This document shows positions 19,100 through 29,226 of a stretch of DNA of 64,000 bases, one piece after another; the first letter of the stretch is position 1, and the number at the start of each line of letters is the position of its first letter. This DNA comes from Parashewanella spongiae (lineage in GTDB: Bacteria > Pseudomonadota > Gammaproteobacteria > Enterobacterales > Shewanellaceae): contig NZ_CP037952.1 in NCBI RefSeq assembly GCF_004358345.1, positions 4,588,001 through 4,652,000 on the forward strand, read 5' to 3'. A model generated the notes under the pieces. It did no database searches and was not told the origin of the DNA. It worked only from the letters and a program-made list of their open reading frames with translations. The position numbers and the translations under genes are program-made.

Positions 19100-19666
19100 A
19101 TGATTATTTTAAATTTATTCAAACAAGGCCGCACGTTACTCTACAAAACTCTTTTTTTATCCTCCGCTTTATTTATCTCAGTCAATGCATTTGCCGATGA
19201 ATTAAAAGTCGGTGATATGGCTCCACATTTTAAATTGCAAGCAACGGATGGGCACCACTACGACCTTAATGATTACAAAGGCCTAAAGAACGTAATACTC
19301 GCCTTTTATCCAATGGCAAACACTCGTGGCTGTACCTTTGAGTGTCGTTCATTAGTGCAAAAAGGTCATATGATAAAAAAGTTTAACGCCGTTTATATGA
19401 TGGCAAGCGTTGATAGCTTAGAAGACAACACAGAATTTGCTAAGAAAGAAAAAGCAGACTTTCCTATGTTAAGCGATCCAACAAAACAAACTGTTAAAAA
19501 TTATAAGGTCTTAAACTTTCTAGGTTTAGCGAGCCGAGTGACTTTTTACATCGGAAAAGATGGTCGAATTCTTCATATCGATGATGATGTGAATGCTGAA
19601 ACGGCAGCAGAAGATATCGCCAGAAACTTAGAACTCTTAAAAATAGAACCCGCTGAAGGGTTTTAA
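19100..19666 (+). CDS. Periplasmic peroxiredoxin, AhpC/TSA (BCP-like)
   Basis: I choose ATG 19100, preceded by a perfect AAGGAAGG site. An open frame extending back to 18941 starts inside the E element and lacks a site. The 188-residue product has a signal peptide (1-32, cleavage AFA-DE), so it acts outside the cytoplasm. The thioredoxin-fold peroxidase core begins [13 protein letters not shown]. The active-site loop reads [16 protein letters not shown], giving peroxidatic Cys78 and a possible resolving Cys82 in the helix, as in bacterioferritin comigratory proteins. A role in peroxide detoxification is inferred. Its reductant is unknown. Confidence 0.85.
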   Translation: MIILNLFKQGRTLLYKTLFLSSALFISVNAFADELKVGDMAPHFKLQATDGHHYDLNDYKGLKNVILAFYPMANTRGCTFECRSLVQKGHMIKKFNAVYMMASVDSLEDNTEFAKKEKADFPMLSDPTKQTVKNYKVLNFLGLASRVTFYIGKDGRILHIDDDVNAETAAEDIARNLELLKIEPAEGF

Positions 19667-19729
19667 TCCATTTGAAAGAATTAACCGTGGTTTACTCAAA
19701 CCTTAAATAAACCACGAAAAAATCATTAA

Positions 19730-20563
19730 CTAAAGAAACTTCTGAATCGCTCTATTTGTTTCTAATGCATCAAATGTTTCTTGCACATCATGCACTCTAA
19801 TAATATGTGCGCCTTTCTGACTTGAAATTAAGGCTCCAGCTAAACTTCCAGCTAACCGTTCAGAAACATCTCGATTAAGCAGCTGAGCAAACATGCTTTT
19901 TCTGGATAGCCCAATCAATATAGGACAACCTAACTTGTGAAATTCATCCTGCTGGGCAAGGAGCTGTAAATTATGCTCCAGTGTTTTTCCAAAGCCAAAA
20001 CCAGGATCTAAAATAATATGATCTTTTTTAATGCCCGCTCTTAAACATGCTTGTATTCTGACCTCAAAAAAATTCGATATTTCTTCAATGATGTTTTGAT
20101 ACTTTGGTTTAACCTGCATGGTTTGTGGCGTACCCTGCATATGCATTATACAAACGGGGACATTAAGACTGGCAGCCATTTCTAAAGCCTGCGGTTCTTG
20201 CAACGCCCTAACGTCATTGATGATATGCGCTCCAGCAGCTATAGCTTGCTTCATCACCTCGGCCTTACTGGTATCGACGGAAATCAAAATATCTTTTTTA
20301 CTTAAGTGCTTGATAACAGGAATAACACGAGCTAACTCTTCCTCAAGTGACACTTTAGGGGCATTTGGTCTGGTGGATTCGCCCCCAACATCAATGATAC
20401 GTGCGCCTTGGCTAATCATTTCTTCAGCGTGTTTGCAAGCTGTTTCATAAGTGTGAAACTGTCCGCCATCAGAAAACGAGTCAGGGGTTGCATTTAAAAT
20501 ACCCATGATGACAGGTGTTGATAAGTCTAAAACTTTATTACCACATTTTACTTCAAATGACAT
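19730..20563 (-). CDS. folP: Dihydropteroate synthase
   Basis: This enzyme condenses p-aminobenzoate with dihydropterin pyrophosphate in folate synthesis. I use ATG 20563 (MSFEVKCG), which has an AGGAAA site; the longer frame to 20593 passes through the ftsH terminator. The 277-residue TIM barrel shows IMGILNATPDSFSDGG, RIIDVGGESTRP, ISVDTSKAEV, IINDV, LDPGFGFGKT and LIGLSRKS, the pterin- and phosphate-binding loops. In enterics and Shewanella folP is followed by glmM. Here it is followed by a convergent peroxiredoxin, and glmM is absent from the window. Confidence 0.96.
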   Translation of the reverse strand: MSFEVKCGNKVLDLSTPVIMGILNATPDSFSDGGQFHTYETACKHAEEMISQGARIIDVGGESTRPNAPKVSLEEELARVIPVIKHLSKKDILISVDTSKAEVMKQAIAAGAHIINDVRALQEPQALEMAASLNVPVCIMHMQGTPQTMQVKPKYQNIIEEISNFFEVRIQACLRAGIKKDHIILDPGFGFGKTLEHNLQLLAQQDEFHKLGCPILIGLSRKSMFAQLLNRDVSERLAGSLAGALISSQKGAHIIRVHDVQETFDALETNRAIQKFL

Positions 20564-20579
20564 ATTCAGTTTCCTAAAA

Positions 20580-20606
20580 CAAAAAAGCCCCAACTAAGGG
20601 GCCTTA
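20580..20606 (-). terminator. Terminator between ftsH and folP
   Basis: GGCCCC and GGGGC pair around TTAGTT and are followed by T6 on the minus strand. It lies 17 bases before the folP start and after the D repeat, so folP probably has a separate promoter or relies on read-through. Confidence 0.75.
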
Positions 20607-20618
20607 ACTAACAATAAG

Positions 20619-20797
20619 GGATCTAGCGATTTAGAAAGTACCAATCTTTGTCATACCAGCGAAGGCTGGTATCCAGTAGCTTTTATAGAAAAAAGCAAAG
20701 GCAATAGACTACCGACGTACAAAACTGTCGTTACTTCGTTTCCAGCCTGCGCTGGAGTGACGAGAACTCATCGGTATATTTTCTTCCGCAACTTTCC
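20619..20797. repeat. D-family repeat (about 180 bp)
   Basis: It matches 53833-54013 in the opposite orientation. Paired segments CCAGCGAAGGCTGG and CCAGCCTGCGCTGG form hairpins, and the shared module is at 20710-20743. It lies 18 bases after the ftsH stop codon. Confidence 0.75.
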
Positions 20798-20814
20798 AAA
20801 AATGACTCTAGATG

Positions 20815-22767
20815 TTATTTTGCTGGAGTGCTTTCAGCATCATTAATGTCACTATCTGGCTTAGATTCTTTAACATCTGTCTTTAATTCGGCTTTCGAAT
20901 CACTGCTGTTATCCGTATCATTGCTATCATTATCATCTTGCCAATCAGCAGGTGCTCGCACTTCACGACGATTCATTAAGTCATCAATTTGCTCTGCACC
21001 TATCGTCTCGTATTTCATCAATGCATCTTTCATAGCATGAAGAATGTCTTCATTGTCTTTCAAAAGCTTATCTGCACGTTGATAATTTCCATCAATAATA
21101 ACGCGAATTTCTGAATCAATAATTCCAGCAGTTTCATCAGACATATGGCTTGATTTGCCCATGCTGCGACCTAAGAAAACTTCGTTATCTTCCTCCGCAT
21201 ACAATAATGGACCCAGCTTATCTGAGAAACCCCACTGAGTAACCATATTACGAGCAATCGATGTCGCATATTTAATATCTTGTGACGCGCCAGTTGATAC
21301 TTTTTCAGCGCCATAGATCATTTCTTCCGCTAAACGACCGCCATAAGCCACTGATATTTGACTCTCAAGCTTTTGACGGCTCTGACTAATCGCATCACCT
21401 TCTGGTAAGAAGAAAGTCACACCCAGTGCACGCCCACGAGGAATAATCGTCACTTTATGTACAGGATCATGATCTGGCACTAAACAACCTACAATAGCAT
21501 GACCTGCTTCATGGTAAGCCGTCATTTCTTTCTCTTCTTCAGACATCACCATAGAACGACGCTCAGCGCCCATCATGATTTTATCTTTAGCCTTTTCAAA
21601 CTCATCCATACCGACAACACGTTTTTCACCGCGAGCAGCAAACAGTGCCGCTTCGTTCACGAGATTGGCAAGATCGGCCCCTGAAAAACCTGGCGTTCCG
21701 CGAGCAATAATACTGGCTTTAATATTGTCTGCCAGCGGCACTTTACGCATATGCACTTTAAGGATTTGTTCTCGGCCTTTAACGTCAGGTAAACCCACAA
21801 CAACTTGGCGGTCAAAACGACCCGGACGTAATAATGCTGAATCCAATACATCTGGGCGGTTAGTCGCTGCAATAACGATAATGCCTTCATTACCTTCGAA
21901 ACCGTCCATTTCAACCAACATCTGGTTTAAGGTTTGCTCACGTTCATCGTGACCACCGCCTACACCAGCACCACGTTGACGACCTACTGCATCAATTTCA
22001 TCGATGAAGATAATACAAGGTGCTGACTTTTTCGCTTGTTCAAACATATCTCGAACACGCGATGCACCGACACCAACAAACATTTCAACAAAGTCTGAAC
22101 CAGAAATCGTAAAGAAGGGTACTTTTGATTCACCCGCAATGGCTTTGGCTAGCAAAGTTTTACCCGTACCTGGCGGGCCAACCATTAAAACGCCCGTAGG
22201 AATACGTCCACCCAACTTTTGGAATTTGGTTGGATCTTTTAAATAGTCAACCAACTCACTGACTTCTTCTTTGGCTTCATCACATCCTGCAACATCGACA
22301 AAGGTGGTGTTAATTTGGTCGTCGCTCATCAATTTGGCTTTACTTTTACCAAATGACATCGCGCCTTTACCACCACCGCCTTGCATCTGGCGCATAAAGA
22401 AAATCCAAACACCAATCAAAAGCAGCATTGGGAACCAAGAAATAAAGATTTGAGTCAGAAAACCTGACTCTTCTGCCTCTTGGCCTTTCATGGAAATGCC
22501 TTTGCGATCTAAGTCATTGATTAGATCTTGATCATACATCGGCATGATAGTGACAAATTTTTCACCTGTGCGCTTCATCCCTTCAATAGTGCGTTGATCG
22601 TTTTTAACTTCTACTTGTGAGACAGTTCCATTACGGACGTCATCTAAGAAGCTCGAATAATCCATCTTTTGTACCGAAGAAGAAGATGGAGAGTATCCTT
22701 GAAATAATGTCATCAGCACTACAGCGATAACCACCCAGAGGATTAAATTTTTTGCCATGTCACTCAA
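20815..22767 (-). CDS. ftsH: ATP-dependent zinc metalloprotease FtsH
   Basis: A membrane-anchored AAA+ protease that degrades sigma-32, LpxC and damaged membrane proteins. I take TTG 22767 ([11 protein letters not shown], the usual N-terminus), 9 bases after a GAGG site; an ATG five codons upstream (22782) is the alternative. Two transmembrane helices (about 5-23 and 100-120) bracket the periplasmic domain. Then come Walker A GPPGTGKT, Walker [12 protein letters not shown], the second region of homology ([17 protein letters not shown]) and the zinc site HEAGH. The tail is rich in Asp, Asn and Lys. It follows rlmE in the conserved order. Confidence 0.97.
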   Translation of the reverse strand: MSDMAKNLILWVVIAVVLMTLFQGYSPSSSSVQKMDYSSFLDDVRNGTVSQVEVKNDQRTIEGMKRTGEKFVTIMPMYDQDLINDLDRKGISMKGQEAEESGFLTQIFISWFPMLLLIGVWIFFMRQMQGGGGKGAMSFGKSKAKLMSDDQINTTFVDVAGCDEAKEEVSELVDYLKDPTKFQKLGGRIPTGVLMVGPPGTGKTLLAKAIAGESKVPFFTISGSDFVEMFVGVGASRVRDMFEQAKKSAPCIIFIDEIDAVGRQRGAGVGGGHDEREQTLNQMLVEMDGFEGNEGIIVIAATNRPDVLDSALLRPGRFDRQVVVGLPDVKGREQILKVHMRKVPLADNIKASIIARGTPGFSGADLANLVNEAALFAARGEKRVVGMDEFEKAKDKIMMGAERRSMVMSEEEKEMTAYHEAGHAIVGCLVPDHDPVHKVTIIPRGRALGVTFFLPEGDAISQSRQKLESQISVAYGGRLAEEMIYGAEKVSTGASQDIKYATSIARNMVTQWGFSDKLGPLLYAEEDNEVFLGRSMGKSSHMSDETAGIIDSEIRVIIDGNYQRADKLLKDNEDILHAMKDALMKYETIGAEQIDDLMNRREVRAPADWQDDNDSNDTDNSSDSKAELKTDVKESKPDSDINDAESTPAK

Positions 22768-22812
22768 ATTTTTCGACCTCATTAAAGTCTTTCGATGATT
22801 TAGATTAGGGTA

Positions 22813-23442
22813 CTACAACTTGTATCCGGTCGCTACCAAATACACTTCACGTGAACGAGCACGAGAAGACTCAGGCTTGCGTGTTTTGACCACTTTAAAA
22901 GCTTGTTTAACAGCTTTCATGTACTCATCAAAACCTTCACCTTGAAATACTTTTACTGCAAACGCACCATTTGACGCTAACACTTGATTGCACATATCTA
23001 ATGCAAGTTCAACAAGATACATTGCTCTAGGTTGATCTACCGCACCTGAGCCACTCATGTTAGGTGCCATATCAGACAATACTACATCAACTTTTGCGTC
23101 ACCTACTCGAGTTAACAAAGCATCAAGCACTTTATTTTCTCGAAAATCGCCTTGTAAAAAGTCAACACCTACAATCGGATCCATTGGCAAAATATCACAA
23201 GCAATGACTTTACCCTTTTCACCTGCAAGTTTAACCGCAATTTGAGACCAACCACCTGGAGCGGCGCCCAAATCAACTACTGTCATGCCAGGTTTTATGA
23301 GGTGATCTTTTTGCTGAATTTCTTCAAGTTTAAACGCAGCACGCGATCTTAAGCCTCTTTTTTGCGATAACTTAACATAGTGATCGTCAAAATGTTCTTG
23401 CATCCAGCGAGCAGAACTCGCTGTTCTTTTTTTGGCTGACAT
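22813..23442 (-). CDS. rlmE: 23S rRNA (uridine(2552)-2'-O)-methyltransferase
   Basis: This 209-residue SAM-dependent enzyme (RrmJ/FtsJ) methylates U2552 in the 50S A-loop. Visible are [15 protein letters not shown] (catalytic Lys), the SAM-binding [31 protein letters not shown] (catalytic Asp) and [12 protein letters not shown] (catalytic Lys). It is divergent from yhbY across 90 bases and co-directional with ftsH, as in E. coli. Confidence 0.97.
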   Translation of the reverse strand: MSAKKRTASSARWMQEHFDDHYVKLSQKRGLRSRAAFKLEEIQQKDHLIKPGMTVVDLGAAPGGWSQIAVKLAGEKGKVIACDILPMDPIVGVDFLQGDFRENKVLDALLTRVGDAKVDVVLSDMAPNMSGSGAVDQPRAMYLVELALDMCNQVLASNGAFAVKVFQGEGFDEYMKAVKQAFKVVKTRKPESSRARSREVYLVATGYKL

Positions 23443-23532
23443 TGATAATCCGCAACAAATCAGTATTACATAGATGCTATATAAGGGTAGAATACCCGCT
23501 TTTCAACAGTAACTCAGAAAAAGTTGGTACCA

Positions 23533-23832
23533 ATGAACTTAACCACTAAACAAAAGCAGCATTTAAAAGGGCTAGCACACGCATTAAAACCTGTTGTAAT
23601 GCTAGGCTCAAACGGTTTAACTGAGGGAGTACTGGCTGAAATTGATGGTGCATTAACTCACCATGAGCTAATAAAAGTGAAAGTCGCTTCTGCTGATCGT
23701 GAAGTGAAAAATGCAATTGTTGATGCGATTGTTAGAGAAACAAAAGCACTGAAAATCCAACAAATCGGTCATATCCTCGTACTTTTCCGCCAGTCCGAAG
23801 AAATGAAAATTGCCATTCCTAAAGCTAAATAA
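23533..23832 (+). CDS. yhbY: YhbY family RNA-binding protein (CRS1/YhbY domain)
   Basis: A 99-residue KH-like RNA-binding protein associated with the pre-50S subunit. I use ATG 23533 (MNLTTKQKQHLKGLAH, the usual start) rather than a TTG nine bases earlier. The GxxG loop lies in VVMLGSNGLTEGV, followed by ALTHHELIKVKV and the C-terminal QIGHILVLFRQ strand. It is divergent from rlmE. A terminator follows at 23875. Confidence 0.95.
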   Translation: MNLTTKQKQHLKGLAHALKPVVMLGSNGLTEGVLAEIDGALTHHELIKVKVASADREVKNAIVDAIVRETKALKIQQIGHILVLFRQSEEMKIAIPKAK

Positions 23833-23874
23833 TCTGAGCTTTGCATAAACAGACCTTAGATTAAATAATTCTCG

Positions 23875-23900
23875 AACCACGTTCAAGCGTGGTTTTATTT
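23875..23900 (+). terminator. yhbY terminator
   Basis: AACCACG and CGTGGTT form a perfect 7-bp stem with a TTCAAG loop, followed by a T-rich tract. Confidence 0.75.
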
Positions 23901-23915
23901 ATCTCGTTATATTTA

Positions 23916-24231
23916 GGGTCTGTTGATCTTTCGTGATTGTTTTTGCAGCGATAAATTGGTTATTTTATGCAATGCAGGGTTTGTGAGGTTTGGTTATTAT
24001 CGACATACAAAACTGTCGTTACTTCGTTTCCAAATAAGAAAACGATAACGCAGCACCTTTTATTTAGAAAGAGCGACCAATTTACGCTCTCTCTTTTTTC
24101 CGATGCTTTTGAGCATTCACTGTATCTGTGTTGTGACCAGCTCACTTAGATGGCTAAGCATCACTGCTCACGCCTTGAACAGATAAATGCTCAAATAGCA
24201 CAAAATTTAATCCTGAAAGATCAACAGACCC
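23916..24231. repeat. C-family miniature element (316 bp)
   Basis: Termini GGGTCTGTTGATCTTTC and GAAAGATCAACAGACCC are perfect inverted repeats, flanked by TA on both sides. The shared module lies at 24001-24031. Orientation is opposite to the copies at 28821 and 43119. No coding capacity. Confidence 0.85.
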
Positions 24232-24260
24232 TAGTTACGATTTATCGACTTGATCCATTT

Positions 24261-24830
24261 TCATTTAGGCATTTCGTTAGGTAATAAACGAATAAACTGT
24301 TCTGTAACAGCCGTAATATCAGCTCTATTCAATTGCAATTTCCCCATTCCAGCAATACTCAAACTTTGCGTACTGATAAGGCGACTTAGGGATTTTTTAT
24401 CTACAACTGGTGATAAATTTGAGGCATCCACATTCATTTCGATCAGTCTATTTAACTCTTCTATCGTACTGATCACTTTTTGTAAATTAACTTCACTTAA
24501 TAATGAACGCTCGCTCAAACTTAACAAAAGTAAACACCCTCTATCATCGGTTTCATTTGCCATATTTCTTAAATATTGTCGAATATTCTCAATGCCTAGT
24601 GGGGTTTTAAGCAATAGTTTAGCGACAGGGCTTCTTATTTCGATATAGCGATCCAAAACCAAACCAAATAATGCGTCTTTATTGCCAAACTCATTATATA
24701 AACTTCTTTTATTCAATCCTGATACTGACATTAAATCACTTAGTGAAGTAGCTGCAAAACCTTTCTCCCAAAATGCTCCTAAAGCGACATCAACGACTTT
24801 CTCAGGTTGATAACTTTTCGGCCTAGCCAT
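24261..24830 (-). CDS. TetR/AcrR family transcriptional regulator
   Basis: A 189-residue repressor-like protein. I use ATG 24830 (MARPKSYQPEKV), behind a GGGGG site, rather than the start nine codons upstream. The N-terminal helix-turn-helix (about 10-55) reads VVDVALGAFWEKGFAATSLSDLM, then SGLNKRSLYNEFGNKDALF, typical of TetR. The C-terminal ligand domain is not recognisable. It is divergent from a glutathione S-transferase gene, its likely target, but four tandem A elements now lie between them. Confidence 0.88.
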   Translation of the reverse strand: MARPKSYQPEKVVDVALGAFWEKGFAATSLSDLMSVSGLNKRSLYNEFGNKDALFGLVLDRYIEIRSPVAKLLLKTPLGIENIRQYLRNMANETDDRGCLLLLSLSERSLLSEVNLQKVISTIEELNRLIEMNVDASNLSPVVDKKSLSRLISTQSLSIAGMGKLQLNRADITAVTEQFIRLLPNEMPK

Positions 24831-24964
24831 TAATGCCCCCAACAATTCACAGCTCATTGATTACGCCAGTATACCTATATCGAACCATTTGGTAAAAAAC
24901 TTGTCGGGTAACAACAATTAGAATAATATATTTACCGATTGGTTACTTATGCAATAATGTTAAA

Positions 24965-25911
24965 CCTAAAATCATCAGTTGAACGCTGAGTATATGAGTA
25001 ACTGTTTGAGCGATATGATGATTTTATCATCATGGCTTTCACCCTATGAGTGAAGTGCTCTACGCTCACAAGCTTGCTAAAATGACTGCTATCTGCGTTG
25101 TAACTTTTGCAAGTAGAATAACTACTTGCTGCAAGCTACGCCTTACTATCAGCCATTTTTTCTACGCTTAAGAACGCAGTCAACTGATGTTTCTAGGTTA
25201 AACCTAAAATCATCAGTTGAACGCTGAGTATACGAGTAACTGTTTGAGCAATATAATGATTTTATCAGCATGGCTTTCACCCTATGAGTGAAGTGCTCTA
25301 CGCTCACAAGCTTGCTAAAATGACTGCTATCTGCGTTTTAACTTTTGCAAGTAGAATAACTACTTGCTGCAAGCTACGCCTTACTATCAGCCATTTTTTC
25401 TACGCTTGAGAACGCAGTCAACTGATGTTTCTAGGTTAAACCTAAAAACATCAGTTGAACGCTGAGTATACGAGTAACTGTTTGAGCAATATAATGATTT
25501 TATCAGCATGGCTTTCACCCTATGAGTGAAGTGCTCTACGCTCACAAGCTTGCTAAAATGACTGCTATCTGCGTTGTAACTTTTGCAAGTAGAATAACTA
25601 CTTGCTGCAAGCTACGCCTTACTATCAGCCATTTTTTCTACGCTTGAGAACGCAGTCAACTGATGTTTCTAGGTTAAACCTAAAAACATCAGTTGAACGC
25701 TGAGTATACGAGTAACTGTTTGAGCAATATAATGATTTTATCAGCATGGCTTTCACCCTATGAGTGAAGTGCTCTACGCTCACAAGCTTGCTAAAATGAC
25801 TGCTATCTGCGTTGTAACTTTTGCAAGTAGAATAACTACTTGCTGCAAGCTACGCCTTACTATCAGCCATTTTTTCTACGCTTGAGAACGCAGTCAACTG
25901 ATGTTTCTAGG
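24965..25911. repeat. Tandem array of four A-family elements, 238-bp period
   Basis: Four copies of a 233-bp element (starts 24965, 25203, 25441, 25679) are joined head to tail by single copies of TTAAA, and TTAAA also flanks the whole array. Each unit has CCTA...TAGG termini (CCTAAAAACATCAGTTGA against its inverted end) and an internal GCAAGTAG/CTACTTGC hairpin. Units are nearly identical, with a few substitutions mainly in unit 1. No open frame of note. It fills the TetR-GST intergenic region. Confidence 0.9.
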
Positions 25912-25977
25912 TTAAAAGACGCTATATTTCCAAAAATATAAATTTAATTATCAAGTATTATTCTAAGAGGAAAAATA

Positions 25978-26616
25978 ATGGCAACAGTTCACGGAGCCCC
26001 CTTATCGCCTTTTGTACGTAAAGTGATTTTTGCTTTAGAGGCTAAAAATATAACTTTCGATGTTAATCCCGTGACACCTATGGGATTGCCTGAAGGTTTT
26101 GAAAAAATTAGCCCTTTGAAAAAAATTCCGGCTTTTGAAGATGACTTACTTACTATCGCCGATTCTTCTGTTATCTGCGAATATCTAGAGCAACGCTATC
26201 CTGAAAACCCTATTTACCCTAAAAATATGGTCGACAGAGCTAAAGTTCGATGGTTCGAAGAATACTCAGACACTGCGGTTCTTGGAGTTTGTGGCCCGAT
26301 TTTTTATGAACGAATTGTCAAAAAGCTGATAATGCAGCAAGAGCCAGATGAAAGCCGAGTACAAAATATCATTAAAGACGAACTGCCGACTGTTTATGAC
26401 TACTTAAATGAGCAACTGTCAGAAAGTGGCTTTTTAGTAGGCGAAACACTGACAACTGCAGATTTCTCTCTTGGTTCAAATTTAATGAATGCGCAATACG
26501 CTGGTTACCATATTGACGCTAAGCGCTGGCCACTTCTCGCCGCCTACCAAGAACGCCTTTTTGCAACACAGCTTTTTAAAAATAGACTTGTCGCAGATAA
26601 AGCAATAATGAGTTAG
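25978..26616 (+). CDS. Glutathione S-transferase family protein
   Basis: A 212-residue protein with the N-terminal thioredoxin-like domain (VHGAPLSPFVRKVIFALE, with SPF at 10-12 where the catalytic Ser/Cys usually lies; KKIPAFEDD with the cis-Pro; IADSSVICEYLEQRYP for glutathione gamma-Glu binding) and an all-helical C-terminal domain (TTADFSLGSNLMN). A GAGG site precedes the ATG. The substrate is unknown. The divergent TetR gene may regulate it. It converges with the ankyrin gene at 26620. Confidence 0.9.
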   Translation: MATVHGAPLSPFVRKVIFALEAKNITFDVNPVTPMGLPEGFEKISPLKKIPAFEDDLLTIADSSVICEYLEQRYPENPIYPKNMVDRAKVRWFEEYSDTAVLGVCGPIFYERIVKKLIMQQEPDESRVQNIIKDELPTVYDYLNEQLSESGFLVGETLTTADFSLGSNLMNAQYAGYHIDAKRWPLLAAYQERLFATQLFKNRLVADKAIMS

Positions 26617-26619
26617 ATT

Positions 26620-28602
26620 TTATACCATACCAGAAATAAGGGGACGGCCTCCGAATGAAAACGGCCATGACCAAAAAGGTCGTGATCTTGTCATTTCAGC
26701 CAACCCCTTAGGTAACAACTCAGATAATGGTTTTACTATTTGAGGGTTAACTTGCTGTGCAATTGTTTGAGGGTGATTTCGAACACTTTGTTTCGAGGCA
26801 AGCATGACATATTCTCGGCCTACCAACACCCTTAAAATTTTCAGTTCTCCTCGAGCGATCGCACATGTTAATGGTGTTTGACCGTTTGCGTTTTTGTCAT
26901 ATAACTTTTCATCATTCTTATACTTGAGTACTATTTCTAATGTTTCAGCATTACTATAACCGCAGGCAATGTGTAACAAGTTACTTTTATTTTCTGTTAA
27001 CGAATCTAAATGTGTATTTTTCAATAACCACTCAACTATTTTTACACTGGAAGATACACAAGCCAGTTGTAGTAAATTAAGCTGCGCCACTTTCGTATCC
27101 TTTACCCCACCTTGTCCAAAAAGAGTCTTAAACTCATCCAGTGCATCACTCTCAACAGCTTTGATTACTGACGGCATGGTCGCGTCAAATTCTGACATTT
27201 CTTTTCTAACAATAGTTGCTGAATTATCTGACTTTAAATACCTAAGTGGTCTATGCTCTTGTTTTTTTAATGTTTCTAATAACTTCAACTCATACTGTTC
27301 TTGAAACTCTTCTCGATAACCTAAGGAAGCAACTTGCACCGTCAATGTATGTTCGACGCACTCTATAACGCACTCTTGCTCTATTGATAATTCGGCTTTA
27401 TAAAAATAATTATCAAAATCCATTTTAAAATCTATCAAGGCATCAAAATCGATGGTTCTCCGTATTAACTGGCACACAAATGCCGCTTGCAACTTTGGTT
27501 TCAACATCAATAACTTTTCAAATTTCAATACATTAAGAGATAACTTATCATTTAATTCAACGGTTTCATCTAAACAGTTGATAAGTGACATTTGTGGATC
27601 AACTAAAACCATTTCACCTATATGAGCAAAAACTGGCGAGGTTTCCTCAGTTGAATGTCTATACTTGTAAGGCAATTGCCGATTCAAAATTTCATCAAAA
27701 TTTTTCGCGATTTGCTGATGCAAGAACTCTGCAATTTTAGTCTCTTTATTTTTCAACCCATTACAGTTTAATATTTTTGTTATTCCGGAAATCTTCAGCC
27801 CAGTAATTTTACTGATTGCTTTACATTCACTTAGTTCATCAGGCGTTAATGTCTTAACAGAAAAGTTGTGTGCCGTAGATATTTGGAACAATTTTAAGCA
27901 ACAATATTGAGCAAGCGACGCCGTTACTCGTGAATTGCTACACCATATCATGGCACTCGACTTTATTCGTTTTAATGTGGGCTCATCTAGTATATCTGTT
28001 ATACCAAGATTCACTCTTTGCTCTGAAGTTGAGTAACCCAGCATGTCTCCACACCATTTTTTTCCTTCAACAGAAATCAGAGTTTGGGTTATTTGATTTT
28101 GTGGTTTCATCAATGATATTGAAACCTCTGAGGCCAATTGTTTTCTAGCAAAAACCACATATTTAAAGATGCCTGCATCCGCAAAAGCCAATGATTCAAA
28201 TATTTTTTCAACTCGATCTACTCTTGATTCTACTGTTATCTCTGAAATATCATTGAGCTGTTTAAAAATTTGCAGTAATTGTTCATTAGAAATTACGGCA
28301 GAATTCATAAGTCTGCTTATCGCTATTAATTGCGCAATATATCCACTATTTATATCTGCCGTTTCCACCTCAAAAACAAGACTATTATTTAAGAAGGTCA
28401 ATTTATCCATTAAGTTATTTTTGACGCTCGGAGCTGTGTCAGTATTACGTACAACACAGTCAAGTCGTACTGATATTTTCGCAGTGCTTTCTTGAGTCCA
28501 TTTTTTTAGCTGCTTTACATACGGCTGCTCTGATACAACTTCTTTAGCAATAAAAGAGTTGCTTACATAAGGGGTATTTATAGCTACATTCTCAGCCGCC
28601 AT
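26620..28602 (-). CDS. Ankyrin-repeat protein of unknown function
   Basis: A 660-residue protein with no signal peptide and a strong AAAGGAGG ribosome site. Residues 1-470 are helical and unfamiliar, rich in Leu, Ile and Lys, with several Cys (184, 221, 234-235). Residues about 478-600 hold ankyrin repeats: LNLLQLACVSSSVKIVEWLL, KSNLLHIACGYSNAETLEIV, GQTPLTCAIARGELKILRVL. A basic, Trp/Pro-rich tail follows. Solitary genes of this kind are typical of host-associated bacteria, where some are secreted effectors, but no secretion signal can be read here. It abuts the GST gene with three bases between the stop codons. Confidence 0.75.
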   Translation of the reverse strand: MAAENVAINTPYVSNSFIAKEVVSEQPYVKQLKKWTQESTAKISVRLDCVVRNTDTAPSVKNNLMDKLTFLNNSLVFEVETADINSGYIAQLIAISRLMNSAVISNEQLLQIFKQLNDISEITVESRVDRVEKIFESLAFADAGIFKYVVFARKQLASEVSISLMKPQNQITQTLISVEGKKWCGDMLGYSTSEQRVNLGITDILDEPTLKRIKSSAMIWCSNSRVTASLAQYCCLKLFQISTAHNFSVKTLTPDELSECKAISKITGLKISGITKILNCNGLKNKETKIAEFLHQQIAKNFDEILNRQLPYKYRHSTEETSPVFAHIGEMVLVDPQMSLINCLDETVELNDKLSLNVLKFEKLLMLKPKLQAAFVCQLIRRTIDFDALIDFKMDFDNYFYKAELSIEQECVIECVEHTLTVQVASLGYREEFQEQYELKLLETLKKQEHRPLRYLKSDNSATIVRKEMSEFDATMPSVIKAVESDALDEFKTLFGQGGVKDTKVAQLNLLQLACVSSSVKIVEWLLKNTHLDSLTENKSNLLHIACGYSNAETLEIVLKYKNDEKLYDKNANGQTPLTCAIARGELKILRVLVGREYVMLASKQSVRNHPQTIAQQVNPQIVKPLSELLPKGLAEMTRSRPFWSWPFSFGGRPLISGMV

Positions 28603-28784
28603 CGCGTCCTCCTTTCATCATTAAATCAATAATGTAAAAAAGAAACAGAATGACATACTGATACTGAATAAATATTGAACAGCACAGCATAAGGTAATTT
28701 ATACAAAGGAATTAAGCGCGACCAAAGTCAATGCTGTTAGCTAAAGACAACATTGACGATGGTTTGTGAAAAATTAACGGTTAA

Positions 28785-29226
28785 CCTAAATAAATCGGTT
28801 GAACGCACAATTTAACTTTAGGGGCTGTTTATCTTTCAGGATTAAATTTTGTGCTATTTCAGCTTTTATCTGTTCAAGGCGTAAGCAGTGAAGCTTAGTC
28901 ATCTATGTAAACGGGTTACAACACAGAACAGTGAACGCTCAAAAGCATCGAAAAAAGAGAGAGCGTAAATTGGTCGCTCTTTCTAAATAAAAGGTGCTGC
29001 GTTATCGTTTTCTTATTTGGAAACGAAGTAACGACAGTTTTGTATGTCGATAATAACCAAACCGCACAAGCTCTGTCTTGTATAAAACGACCAATCTATC
29101 GCTGCAAAAATAATCACGAAAGATAAATAGCCCCTAATCTATTGAAGTTAAATACAAAATTAAACAACCTGAATTTACCCATCAGGTGAGTGCTGAACAT
29201 TCATATACTTGCCAATTTATTTAGGG
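28785..29226. repeat. B-family element interrupted by a C element
   Basis: The left part matches B (CCTAAATAAATCGGTTG...), is broken at 28820, and resumes at 29135 with the expected next bases (ATCTATTGAAGTTAAAT). The right end is shortened, finishing near TTTATTTAGG directly against the secF stop codon. The 180 bases upstream (28603-28784) hold nothing I can identify. Confidence 0.8.
28821..29134. mobile_element. C-family miniature element nested in B (314 bp)
   Basis: Ends GGGGCTGTTTATCTTTC and GAAAGATAAATAGCCCC pair with one mismatch. TA occurs on both sides, once more than in the uninterrupted B sequence, so it is the target duplication. The TA target and roughly 17-bp inverted ends suggest mobilisation by an IS630/Tc1-type transposase, which is not present in the window. 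Confidence 0.85.

Noticed and set aside
24965-25911. Possible CRISPR array
   Set aside because: The repeated units are 233 bp with inverted ends and 5-bp spacers, with no short direct repeats, unique spacers or cas genes.
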